Origin: Symsagittifera roscoffensis
Lineage: Eukaryota > Xenacoelomorpha > Acoela > Convolutidae
Direction: 5' to 3'
Assembly (NCBI RefSeq): GCF_963678635.1
Contig: NW_026970864.1
Location: 1-38,660 of the forward strand
Length of the DNA: 38,660 nucleotides
A model generated the notes under the pieces. The model was not told the origin of the DNA. It worked only from the letters and a program-made list of their open reading frames with translations, and searched no databases. The number at the start of each line of letters is the position of its first letter. Position 1 is the stretch's first letter. Below are positions 28,428-38,660 of this stretch, piece after piece. Both the position numbers and the translations under genes were made by a program.

Positions 28428-29790
28428 GTTCAACGATGCCGAATTGTTGCTCATAAGAGTGTGGAGCAGATTAACTACTAGCATGGTCGTGGAATTGTTG
28501 CTGCTGACAGATGGCTCAAAGTATCACTATGTGTTGATAAGTGATCTCCCGAAACTGGTCGAGTTAGTGAAGCACAAATAGCACCGATTTCAATCTGAGA
28601 TTAGCCGCAAGTGTTTCCAAATATGCGCTTCATTCGAAACTTTGAGAAGACATCAAGAACTGTGCTACCAAGAAGAAGATGTCGTCATTAAAAAGACCAA
28701 GCTGGGCAAAGATGACCACAAGTTCAAAAACTTAACAGCTCGTTGTACGTACCCAGAGAAAACTACTTTGATTTGGAGTCACTGCTCTTAACAGTATACG
28801 GATCACAATTTGATCAGCAAAAATCTAGCACACAAACAATTGAATTCCATCAACCTTGTGGCTACACATTAGCAGTAATCGAATTTGGGAAAAAAGATGA
28901 AATAAAATTTGAGGTTAAATGAGGACAGAATGTGATGGAAGAGCTACTTAGCTCCCTTGAATCAATAGCTCGGCAAATTTATATAGAAAAAAGGAAATAT
29001 TTCTTTTTCACCGGTGTAACAGACCAGAAACGGGAAGACGCTACACTATGTTGGATATGCGGGATCTCCGACAATGATCAGGTGGTACAATTACAACTAC
29101 AAGTTGCTGGGTTGGGCACAAAATGAGTGTAACATTAATAGCAAAACAAGGAATTACATCCCATTAGTAGCTCATAATTTGTCAAATTATGACTTATATT
29201 TTACAATCAAAGCGCTGGCAAAAAACGACTCGGAAAACACTTTTTATTTCAGTAATACCCGCATCTGAAAAAAATACATGTCCTTGACAATTCAGTATAT
29301 ACAAAAACGTACACGGACAAAAACGGAAAAATCAAAAAACTCAACGAAAATCTGAGATTCAACGATTCGTAAAGGTTCATACTAGCACCGTTGGCTAAAA
29401 TTGTCGATAATTTGCGAAACGAAAAGCTGGAGAACTATTTTGAAAACTCGGCCATTCACCCGAAAAAGTCAGAATGTTTAAACAGAAAGGGCATTACCCC
29501 TACTCATACTTCACCTCTTTCGAAAAATTCCGAGAAACTCGCCTTCCCCCACGAGCAATGTGGAAAACTAGTCTAACAGGAGAGGATGAGAGTGTTTCAA
29601 GAAGCGAGTACAATCATGCCCTAAAATTTTTCACAGAAGTGTGGTTCACTTGGCGGTTACCACGACGACTTGTACTTGACTACAGATGTGCTTTTACTTG
29701 CTTCCGTTTTCGAAGCTTTTCGTGAAATTGCTTTCAAACATACGGCCTGGATTGCCGATTTTACAATGCAAACAATGAAAACCTGGACGG
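28428..29790 (+). pseudogene. Polinton-type DNA polymerase B: HY-I block, third zinc finger and 3'-5' exonuclease
   Basis: After the intron comes LLLLTDGSKYHYVLISDLPKL, the HY-x-I-x-DL word that precedes the exonuclease in these enzymes, then a C..C...H...C finger (FQICASFETLRRHQELC). Exonuclease motif I is YFDLESLL near 28763. Motif II is HNLSNYDLYF near 29172-29200. FLAPLAKIVDNL near 29380 follows, then KGHYPYSYFTSFEKF near 29480, and motif III is YLTTDVLLLASVFEAF near 29670-29720. These are the DxE, NxxxYD and YxxxD exonuclease motifs in proper order. The segments lie in several frames and are crossed by stops, so the gene is dead. Confidence 0.8.
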
Positions 29791-31390
29791 TTTTCGCCCT
29801 CAGAACCATCAGGCTGCATCCTCAATATTGTTGCAAACAATTTGTACGGGAGGATAATGAAACACTGCCTTTTGCCATTAAAAGTTTTTTCAATGTTGAA
29901 AAAAGTTTGGCAGAAATTCTGCTCACCACTACAGACCTTGCATCAGACCTTCTACAGACATTCTACAGAAATTCTACAGACCTTGCATCCTAAAGAAGGT
30001 TATTTTTTGCATTACCTTACCCTAAAATTGTACCACGAGCTGGGTATGAAAAAAAACTCACCTCGGAAAGGTTCTTCAGTTCCGCCATAGTCGCTGGATG
30101 GCACCCTTTGTAGATTCCAACACCCGACTACGAAATGCCGCGGTAAAAAAATTCCAGGACACTTTTTACAAGCTAATTGTATTCAGCTTTCGGTAAAACA
30201 ATGGAGTCTAAATTGGAAGAAAGAAGCTGGAGATTGTAAAGAATGAGAGAGATCTCTTACAAAAAACAGCTCTGAGCACAATGAAAAGCTTTCAAATCAT
30301 TGACGATCAAATAGCCACAATCAGCTTTTCAGTAACAAAAATTTCTTGGGACAAACCTATGATAGTTGGCGCCACCATCCAAGACCTCGCCAAGCGTTTC
30401 GAGTTTCGGTTTCATTATCAAAAAAGGAATCGAATCTAAACTTGCAACTCCTTTACTCCGACCCGGATAGTTTTATTTATGACATAAAAACTGATTACGT
30501 TTTTCGAGACTTAGAGAAAATATATGCTGATTTCAACTTTTCAAATTACGATGAGGACCATTTCTTCTTCGAGGATAGTTCAAAGACGAGACTGGTGGGA
30601 ACTCGATCAGAGAGTTCATCGCCCTAAATTCGCAACTATCTTTGGTCATCCTTAATGGTAAATAAAATATAAGCCACCCTTCCACCCCCATTCCTACCTT
30701 TTACAGAAAACAAATTACTACCACCAACTACCCCCCCCCCTTAATTATTTGCATCGAACTTTGGGCGATTAGCTGATTTAGGCAACATTAAACAATGTTG
30801 CTTTAACGTTGATTTATCTGACAATATATCCCTTCTCTTTTCCTCTTTTTCAATCATTTAGATTCTTCCGCTCTTTTTTTTGTATAATGAATCAAACTTT
30901 GTTCGGTATAAACTGAGTTGCGGAAGTGAAAGGAAACTATCCCCTGCGTTGTAGAAAAGAATCATAGCTAAAATGACAATAACTGTTTGGAAGGCACTCA
31001 GAAATTGAGTGCCAAAGGAATAAAACGGGGTACAGAGAGAGAGAACCAAACCTTCAGCGACACATTATTCACTTGAATAACTTTTATAAGAGTGTAAGAG
31101 TGTACAACTAGAAAATAGTTTCGAAAGGTCACACCAATTTGACAGTGAAAGAAAACAATTTGCATTATCAGCATTCGACTCAAAATATTTTCTCCTTTTC
31201 GACGGAATTTCGACAGTGCCCTTTGTACACAAAGCCGCCGAAGAATATGCTTTTCTAGAAAACATTTACATGGACATCGATAGGGCCAATTCATATAAAG
31301 AAACTGAAAACAGTTTTCCCGTTTTTCAACTTCCGGTTTGGGGATTTTTACAGCGGCCTTACACAGAAACAGAGCTGCAAGAAGAATAAG
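29791..31390 (+). pseudogene. Polinton-type DNA polymerase B: palm and C-terminus
   Basis: Motif A appears near 29830 as NIVANNLYGRIM. The catalytic Asp that should precede ANNLYG is Val. YFLHYLTLKLYHELGM near 30000 and FVDSNTRLRNAAVKKFQDTFYKL near 30105-30175 come next, with FGKTMES near 30188. KPMIVGATIQDLAK near 30351 and motif C, YSDPDSFIYDI near 30454, follow; the usual DTD is DPD. IREFIAL sits near 30615. A possible second intron (30658-30861, gtaaat...atttag) contains a C10 run. Then VQRERTKPSATHYSLE near 31030 and SAFDSKYFLLFDGISTVPF near 31170-31220, with the frame ending at a TAA near 31388. These blocks are in the order expected for the protein-primed PolB of Mavericks/Polintons. 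Frameshifts, stops and the lost acid make it inactive. Confidence 0.8.
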
Positions 31391-32089
31391 CTTCTAGTAG
31401 CCGCGTCTGTGAACCCATTTCTTTTATCTGAAGCTTCAGAAGAACGGCCATATGAAAACAGCGCAAAGAAAACCAAAATAATAAACATTAAACTCTGAAA
31501 CATATATTTTCAGATGATTTTTACTGCTCGTCCTTTTTATACTTCGACTTGTACATGTTTTAGTTTTTACCATTTTACAACCAATAAATTAGTCGTATTG
31601 GGCTCAGTCACTGTTTTAACATAAATAGATTTAGGCAAATAAACTAGTTGACGCAAACCAAGTGTTTGTTCAAACAAATGTGTGAAAATCTTTGGTTGAG
31701 TTTTAATAACAAACATTTATTAGCATGAAAAATCTTCGGCGGATAGCAAGAAAGCCAGGAAATGATATCCACATAAGACTAGGACAAAAAAGAAAAGTTC
31801 AGGAGTTAGAACGTTTTTCTTTAATTAGTGCGGGAAAAGGGGCTGCTTTAAAAAGATTCAGAAAAAATTATTGTGTTGGGTCCCGGTTGTTAAGCTCAGC
31901 TTAACAAGATTCCAAGGAGGATGTCTTTTACGATAGGTGTGTTAACTTGCGTTCATTTCAAAATTCTAGGATAGGGGTCATCATAAAAATTAAGGACCCC
32001 TTTACTAGAAATTTGCTTCACGTGAGGACCCATACAACCTTAGGGAGGACCCCCCCTAGAATCCGGGACACGAAACAATAATACTGATC
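31391..32089. other. Intergenic stretch after the polymerase remnant
   Basis: AT-rich sequence without supported coding. A short hairpin-like element, gttaagctcagcttaac, occurs near 31890. No terminal inverted repeat of a Polinton could be found on either side of the polymerase. Confidence 0.35.
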
Positions 32090-32725
32090 ACAAAAATTTT
32101 GACTGTCAGAAAGAAGCAGATTTAAAACGCATTCCATCTAAGTGCAAAATCCCCCGGGAATACTTAAAGTATTTGGGCAGAATCGTGGATAAGATTGGAG
32201 TGAGGCCGAGGCAGTACTGATGTGGAAATTTCCCAGAAAGGACAAACTTGATGAGCTTCTTAGGTTTCGCAAAAGGCTATGCATACACTGTGAAACGGCA
32301 TTGACACAATGTGTATCCTATCCAGTGCAGCAACCGCTGAGCAACAAATGCAAGAAGCTGGAGTGGAACGAGAAGACTCAAGCGTCCTTCGAGGACAAAA
32401 CACGAGATCTGTGCAAGGCAGCAGTTTTAGGCAAACTGCAGAAGTAGGCTATATCTAAAGATTAACAATTCCAGGAAATTACTTAAGGAAAAAAGAAACT
32501 GCGTCTCGAATACTGCATCATAAACACTGTTGCCTCGATTGATAGAATTTTTGGAACTTTGCATCAGAAAAAAAAGAAATGGAAATAGCGTTATCTGTCC
32601 CATCGCACATGGAAGAAAGGTATTGGGTAACCCAGAGACAAAATATGCCGAGCAAAAATCCGAAAGAAAACTTGCCCGGTCTGTTTTTAGAGCCATATCT
32701 TGGTTGAAGATGTACTCAATCAACT
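32090..32725 (+). pseudogene. pol: Ty3/Gypsy RT/RNase H remnant, copy 1
   Basis: IPSKCKIPREYLKYLGRIVDKIGVRP at 32128-32205 is the RT thumb word usually seen as C-x-F-x-x-x-x-x-YLGHIV with GV-P. LMSFLGFAKGY follows near 32250. Then KLEWNEKTQASFEDKTRDLCKAAVLG (32352-32430) is the FxW-x-x-x-x-x-AFxxLK block at the RNase H boundary. VICPIAHGRKVLGNPETKYAEQKSERKLA (32590-32680) corresponds to the RNase H Glu region. Several frames and stops are present. The composition differs from the giant element, so this is a separate, older Gypsy copy. Confidence 0.7.
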
Positions 32726-33010
32726 AGAAAACGTTGGTCGTTGGACAATTTGACCAGCTGATTCGATGTGGTAGTCGATCACAGGAAGCGCGACAAGCAA
32801 CAGGAAGACCCAATTTTATGAGAGGAACAGCAGGACGCCAGCCAGGCTGAGATAAAAGAACGACTCTCAGATAATTACGAAACACCTTCTTTGATAAGGT
32901 GACTAGACACCCTGAACTACAGATGTAGTGCATACGATATAAAACGAGATATGTACGAGATATGTGGAAGTCTGCAGACATATTGGTTGTGCCTTTTGGC
33001 GAGTGACTTT
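32726..33010. other. Downstream part of the duplicated Gypsy segment, copy 1
   Basis: Degenerate sequence that recurs near 33800-33990 and 34240-34470. Shared words include cgttggacaatt, gaccagctgattcgatgtgg, tagtcgatcacagg, gaagacccaatttta and aaacacct. No intact reading frame; it probably follows RNase H in the same old element. Confidence 0.5.
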
Positions 33011-33270
33011 GCGAAAACAACATAGAGAGAAGACGGGTTCTGAGTGTGTGTTGGGCTTTTACCAATGGAAGAGACAGCCCATCGAAGTGTACATTGCGAC
33101 AGCGACCTTGTAGAGACTCCTTGCTCAATCTTAAGCCAGCGCGAAAATAACATAAAGAGAAGACGGTTTCTGAGTGTGAGTTGGGCTTTTATCAATGGAA
33201 GAGAAAGCACAGTGGCGTGTGCATTGCGACAGCAACTTTGTAGACACGCCTTGCTCAACCTTAAGCCAGC
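33011..33270. repeat. Two-copy 130-bp tandem repeat
   Basis: Unit 1 starts gcgaaaacaacatagagag at 33011 and unit 2 starts gcgaaaataacataaagag at 33141. Both hold gagaagacgg, ttgggctttta, aatggaagaga, attgcgacagc, ttgctcaa and cttaagccagc. It lies exactly between the two RT copies. Several overlapping - strand frames seen here arise from the repetition. Confidence 0.8.
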
Positions 33271-33339
33271 AAAAAAAAAGTAACAAAATTTCGTGAAGTG
33301 GTAATAACGGCTCCCAATTGAACAATCACATTGACAGGC

Positions 33340-33700
33340 TAAATGAAACTTTTGACTGTAATAAAGAAGCAGAGTTAAAACGCATGCCCTCTAAGTGCAT
33401 AATCCCCAGGAAAATCCGTACAGTACATGGGCAGAATCGTGCATAAGATTGGATTGAGGCCGAGGCAGTACTGATGTGGAAAATTCCCAGAAAGGTCACA
33501 TATGATGAGCCTCTTGGGATTATTTAAAGGGTATGCATACACTAGGAAACGGCATGGACACAATGTGTATCCTATCCAGTGCAGCAACCGCTGAGCATAG
33601 AATGCAAGAAATTGGAGTGGAAGATCAAAGCGGCCTTCGAGGACATAAAACGAGATCTGTGCAATGTAGCAGTTTTAGGCGGTCTGCAGAAATAGGCTAT
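33340..33700 (+). pseudogene. pol: Ty3/Gypsy RT remnant, copy 2
   Basis: A diverged duplicate of 32090-32450: ttttgactgt...agaagcag, gccctctaagtgcat, gggcagaatcgtg and gtgtatcctatccagtgcag recur. The words KLEWKIKAAFEDIKRDLC and VAVLGGLQK are still readable near 33610-33690. Further decayed than copy 1, with more frame breaks. Offset from copy 1 is about 1.25 kb. Confidence 0.65.
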
Positions 33701-34490
33701 ATCTAAAAAAACCAGCTCCAGAAAAATACCTGAGGAAAAAAAGAAAACGTGTCCGGTCTGTTTTTAGAGCCTTATCTTGGTTGAAGACGTACTCAATGAA
33801 CCAGAACACATTGGTCGTTGGACAATTCGACCAGCTGACTCGATGTGGTAGTCGATCACAGGAAGTGTGACAATCACCAGGACGCTGACAGCCTATAAGA
33901 AGACCCAATTTTATGAGAGGTTGTGAAAGGACGACGCCAACCAGGCTTAGATAAAAGAGCCAGTCTCAGACACCTACGAAACACCTACGAAATTCTGCAT
34001 TAATGAAGGATATTGCGTCCCGAATACTGCATTAATAACACTGTTGCCTTAATAGTTGCCATTTCCGGAACACTGCATCAAAAAAAAACATGGAATGGAA
34101 CTAGCGTTATCCGTCCCATCGCACAAGGAAATAAGGTGTTGGGTAAAACATAGATAACATATGTTGAGTGAAAATCCGAAAAAAAAACATACTCTGTCTG
34201 ATTGCTGAGCCTTGTCCTCCTTGAAGACGTTTTCAATCGAACAAAATACATTGGTTGTTGGATGATCCGACCAGCTCATTTGATGTGGTAGTCGATCACA
34301 GACAGCGTGACACGCACCAGGAGGCTGACAGCCTCATCAAGAAGACCCAATTTGTATGCGGTTGGAACAGGAGAAAGCCAACAAGGCTGAGATAAAACAG
34401 CGGCTCTCAGACACAGACGAAACACTTTCTTTGACAAGGTGACTAACCACCCTAAACTGCAGATAGAAAATGCAGTCGAGATTAATATCC
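33701..34490 (+). pseudogene. Copies 2 and 3 of the Gypsy RNase H-downstream segment
   Basis: After a short RNase H-like start (33690-33780), copy 2 of the downstream block runs to about 33990. A third copy then starts near 34010 with aatactgcatta and contains VIRPIAQGNKVLG near 34105, the counterpart of the RNase H word in copy 1. It continues through cattggttgttggatgatccgacc to about 34470, including tttctttgacaaggtgacta as in copy 1. This shows at least two duplication steps. None of the copies is intact. Confidence 0.6.
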
Positions 34491-35940
34491 TGACCAAAAC
34501 GACCCAGTGACCTTGGACTGGCTACTACGTTCATTTTATGTTCAGAAGGAGCAGATTCGCAAGAACATCAACAACCTTTTAAAGTTAACCCGAATGGTGG
34601 AAGCGGTGATGCGGATGCAAGGTAGATTATTATGAAGAGAAGTAAACAATGACTACCGAGAGCGGACGACAGCGATAACCTGGTTAGCACTCAGCGAGAA
34701 TGTTCAAAGCAACTCATCAAAATGCCGATAGAACGATAGAAGTTATAGGTGAGTCAATCTGCATATGGTCTTCTCTGATCACTTGAGTAATTCGATAATG
34801 ACACCATGCAAGATAAGGCAAAAGAGATTCGAAAATCAAGGAAAGACCGTCACTTTCGGACGTGTGACTAGCCATTGGGTAAGGGTGTATCCAATATCTC
34901 GGAAAAAGAAACTTGGTCATGGGATTCGAGCAGCGAATGGGGTATAAGCACACAGAGCACCGATTTTGATTAATATCTGTCTTCGACTGAAATTTGTCTG
35001 GACAATGCAGGCAATGGTTTGGAACTGGAGTGTCAAAATGCTCCTTGAGTCTGCTACTGCATTAGAAACCAGTCAGAATCGATCATGAACAAAATGAAAA
35101 ACAACAAGATGGCGGGTAAAACCAAAATAGTTAAACTGCCAACGTTGTGTCATAAAACTCATTTGCAAGCAAAATGAAGACTCTCAGTTTTTGTAAAATG
35201 AGCTCAGGTAAATATCAAAAGATAATTAGCTCAAGGAGGTGCATCAAAAATGGAGAGCCAGGAAGAAGATCGGGAATAAGACAGTTACCGTTTCTTGTTA
35301 CAATTTGATATGTACAGGATAGGGCGGTTTTATTTGAAATAGGTAGGGATTGTCGCCTGATAAAAAGAGGCTTGCGGACATAGTTATCTAGAAATACTAA
35401 GCGATAGTTTTGCTGCAAATGTGTTGAACAGAACAGTTGTTCAAATCACATGATCAAATGGGACATTAGGCATTACATAAAGTGTACAAGATTTTTTAAA
35501 ACGCTTTGAATGACTAAAGAAATGTGAAACAACTTTACCGCATGTTGGCATGTCAACATGGAAAAGATCCCAAAAACATGCACTTCGAATTGCAGTTGAC
35601 TGATTCATGAAAGTTCAATGAAGTAGTGCAGATAGGCTATCAGAAGATAATCATATGATACGTTGGCTGTAATTGGTTATGGCCGATCGTTTTAATTAAA
35701 ATGCAGAAGCTGTAATTGTATAGTAACCTCAGCAGAAGGGACTTACGATTATTTTGGATGGCCAGATATTGATGTCTGATGACGTTCCAGTCGGACGATG
35801 GAAAAATTTTGCGGGAAAGTTGACCAAATAAAGGACTAGTTGTTCAAAACTGGCACAATTTTTCTCAAACACCCACCATCCACATAGGAAGGAGTTGGAA
35901 GATAGAAAAAACCATACATTGGTAGCACAGTGTCAAAGTT
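34491..35940. other. Region without a supported gene
   Basis: Short frames occur (for example 34765-34947 on the + strand) but have no recognisable motif. The sequence is less A-rich than the giant element. No repeat or hairpin of note was found. Confidence 0.35.
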
Positions 35941-35949
35941 GAAGGTATA

Positions 35950-36420
35950 CTGTTCCCGATAAAGGACAGACTGGAAAAAAAATTGCGAAAAAGATGGGCC
36001 TAGCAACAATACCCGTCACTCTATTGCAGCAATGGTCCACGCATGGTTCTGACAAGACACATGAAGACTCTGCTGCTAGTTTTTTTAAACAAAGGTACGA
36101 TACTAGGTTTTAAATACTTTAAATAATTTTCTATTTTTAGCTAGATGCTTTCATACGATGATAAATTTTGAAAACGAGGAGAAGAAGCATCGCCGAATGA
36201 ACACAAAGAAGCCGGAAAGACCGAGGAAGCAAAGGACAAGATGGCGGCCGAGCCGAAAGTTTCTCAGAAAAAGATCACAGTGAAATGGAGAAGGCCGTTT
36301 TTTATGAAGGATGCATACTAAGATGGGCCTTCTTACAAACATGTCGAGCAGCACTGTTAGTGGAAATCGAGTTCCGTAACCAATCCACAGATTAATGATG
36401 CGTATCTGGATGTTATGTGA
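35950..36420 (+). pseudogene. Weak pair of coding-like exons with a 46-bp intron
   Basis: The frame near 35948-36092 reads TVPDKGQTGKKIAKKMGLAT and QQWSTHGSDKTHEDSAASFFKQ. A 46-bp segment with gtacga...tatttttag follows (36093-36138). The same frame then continues to EEASPNEHKEAGKTEEAKDK and KKITVKWRRPFFMKDAY, after a TAG and a TGA. Composition is balanced and helical-acidic/basic, unlike the background. No family is recognised. It may be a decayed host gene or transposon gene, or a chance frame. Confidence 0.25.
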
Positions 36421-38660
36421 TGAACGCCCAGGCCTTTGATGTCAGAAAAAAAACATTAGGGATATAACTGACGAAAATATATCTTGTTAGGTGGGACCAA
36501 GTTGCCGTTGAAACTAGATCTCTATGAGAAATCGAATCCTAAACGGAGGGAGAGTAGAAATACGTGGGGCAAAACCATATCACCAATAAAACGGAAACGG
36601 ATCTACTTTTCATAGATTTGTTTTATAGAGCCAACATAGTATTAGAAAAATCCAGTTCTCTATTGAACCACCACACGAGACAAAATGGAAATCAGGGTCA
36701 ATAGCCATTGGCTCAAGGTTAGGAAAAAATTACAATGTTTTCTTTAAAACAGTCAGAAGACTCTTCAGGAACATTAATTTCTATACAATATACTGTGTTG
36801 TAGTTGAAACAATTTCGACAATACTAATTCAAATGAATGGCAAAGCTGATACCGTTCGCGGAAAACTTAATCAGGCGATGGACACTTAACGTTGCGTCAG
36901 TTGCTTTCATGAGAAATTATTTTCTGCTTTGTATAATGTTTGGATAATTGTCGACTTTTTACCTTTTAAATAATATAACGGATTTGAATGTCAAATTATG
37001 ACTACAGCATTGTTTTGAGACGTTATAAACAAAGTCACGATAAAAAAGACATTTATGATGCGGTTTGTTTTTGCCTGCTAATGCCACCATGAGGCCAGTG
37101 TCCAAAAGTGTAGCCAATCTAGGTAGGCTGCTGCCAACATCGTGTCAGAAAAATTACTTCAAACAATCCGAGCTAGCTAAAATCATTATTTTCGCCTTGT
37201 TTCTTGTTTGTCTTCACATTGTCGTAAGCCACAAACATAGATGTTTTCCTTGACGGGAGCTGATTACTCGTTTGAACTTGTTTGAAAGTCTTCACAGGCT
37301 GTCCCTTTGGTAATCCCTTATTTTTGGTCTTTCTTCTTTTCTCCGCTCCTAATGATTGATTGGCTCATCTTGCATAGGTCTGGCAATAGTCAGTCCCCTG
37401 GTTTTAATCGAGGGATTACTGCTGGTCATTTCAACATTTGTGAAGCGTCTAACAGGAAGCTAACCTGGTTCAGGATGAGCTTCATCAAGTTCTGTTCAGA
37501 TATGTGCTAATGTGATGGTAAAAGGTTTTGACCACAACAGCGAGCAGCGATCGTAGTTTCCTTGCGCTCTTGGCGCAGTTACATCACTTCCCGATGGTCC
37601 CGGAACATCGTCTTCAGTGATTGGTCCTACCGTTCTCTCCAGCTTTCTCTTCTTGAATGAGCTCTCTCAAGTTTTCCGTTCTTTCTCAGTGGGTTTAAAA
37701 TACAATTGAATTCTTTCGAAATGCATCACTAGGAGGACAGATCCTAGTGCGCTTCCAGAATCAGAGGTACAAAGATCGAGATAACAGCCGATGCTCGTTG
37801 CAGTATTTCTCTTAGTAAATTTTTCCGTTGTAGACGAAAATTTCAAGTTTTATGTAGGAGGCCTCCACACTGGAACCTCTCAAATGTCTGATGTTTAGCG
37901 CTTTCAAGAAGCTCAGCTTTTCGGTAACCTTCGAAGAGTTGCAGCTAAGACGTTCAACCAAAACTGTTCAAAAAGAAGGATTTTGTTTTGAGAACCAACA
38001 ACACAACCGTGTCAGTCAACTACAACATCTTCCAACAACGTAAAACAAGATAAAGCAAAAAACTATGATTTCATGATTTTATTGGACGCAGTTTCAAGCG
38101 GTCGTCGTCTAACTAGAGTTTCTGGGTGCCCAGTCAGCGTTGCTAATTCACATAAATAACTATGACAATTTTTTGATGTTGGCACAAAAGGTGATTTTAA
38201 TAAAATCCAATTTTCCTGAAACTTAAGAGATTGGCTTCAAAAAAGGGGTAGTGGTTATCAGCTGCAAAAAAATATCACTTTGGATTTGCAGAATCTGCAA
38301 AACTATCATAGAAACAAGAAAAAAATTCAATATAAGGTTTGGCTTCGGAATGCCATCAATTTTTAGTTTAAAACATCATCAGTTATCAGATCGACCTTTT
38401 TTTTTTAGTTTTCAGTTCTTTTCTTTGTTTTATTGGCAGTATTTTTTGATGCTCGCTGAGAAAGTGATTTGGTTTTTTTCCCCAAAATGAAAAAAAAAAA
38501 TGGGCTTTTTAAAAATAGAATCACTTTAAGTATCGTCATTTAATTAATGTGAAACACAGTTTGATGATAACACCCAGAATTTTCTTGCTCAATTAATTCA
38601 AAATAACCCAAAACATTCTAAAGAGAAGTCAATTCCAGTCCTAGTTCTTTCTGTTGGTTT
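36421..38660. other. AT-rich intergenic DNA at the right end
   Basis: No supported coding. Short frames (37065-37253, 37307-37510, 38251-38490) have hydrophobic but unremarkable products and no motif. Poly-A and poly-T runs occur between 38395 and 38515. Confidence 0.4.

Noticed and set aside
32724-33325. Three overlapping - strand ORFs with repeated SxxLQxxCRNxH-like words
   Set aside because: The similarity between them comes from the 130-bp tandem repeat, not from a protein family.

Overview
The window is eukaryotic repeat-rich DNA, most likely from an invertebrate animal. It carries three classes of element known from animal genomes: a Ty3/Gypsy-type LTR element with env-like genes, a BEL/Pao LTR retrotransposon, and a Maverick/Polinton-type protein-primed DNA polymerase B interrupted by a GT-AG intron. 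The short candidate introns (about 46 to 100 bp) and AT-rich background would fit a nematode, but nothing here fixes the species. I recognise no intact host gene, tRNA, rRNA or CRISPR array.

Layout. Positions 1-25452 hold one very large, decayed LTR element on the + strand. It is bounded by two direct LTR copies; the left one is cut by the window edge. Its order is: leader with a broken small ORF and two look-alike hairpins; a basic 152-aa ORF (ORF1) whose end overlaps the gag start; gag; pol (protease, reverse transcriptase, RNase H, integrase, GPY/F tail); a small charged ORF; a broken membrane-anchored reading frame; then, after an interruption, ORF3 (N-terminal membrane segment), a large envelope glycoprotein gene resembling class III (chuvirus/gB-like) proteins, an unrecognised ORF4 of about 600 codons, and a 96-codon ORF5 before the 3' LTR. 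Without the nested insertion the element is about 17 kb, far above the usual 5 to 9 kb.

Positions 9355-17781 are a BEL/Pao retrotransposon on the - strand inserted into the large element. It has 247-248 bp LTRs, a 1.4 kb leader, gag (coiled coil, DUF1759-like capsid, zinc knuckles), aspartic protease, RT with YMDD, RNase H and integrase. A handful of frameshifts and stops break it. Each LTR carries a GC-rich hairpin that also looks like a tRNA T-arm/B box.

To the right of the large element lie a 300-bp tandem duplication (25597-26240), about 1 kb of featureless DNA, a broken Polinton-type polymerase gene (27299-31390) preceded by C2H2 zinc fingers, and then remnants of a second Ty3/Gypsy element (32090-34490), whose RT/RNase H region is present in two to three diverged copies around a 130-bp tandem repeat. 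From 34500 to the end I see only AT-rich DNA with one weak pair of coding-like exons (about 35950-36420).

How the parts fit: the large element looks like an envelope-bearing, possibly once infectious, retroelement that gathered several extra genes. The best candidate for something undescribed is the ORF3-Env-ORF4-ORF5 block and the ORF1 upstream of gag. ORF4's last 1.2 kb and ORF1 are uninterrupted although pol beside them is riddled with stops.
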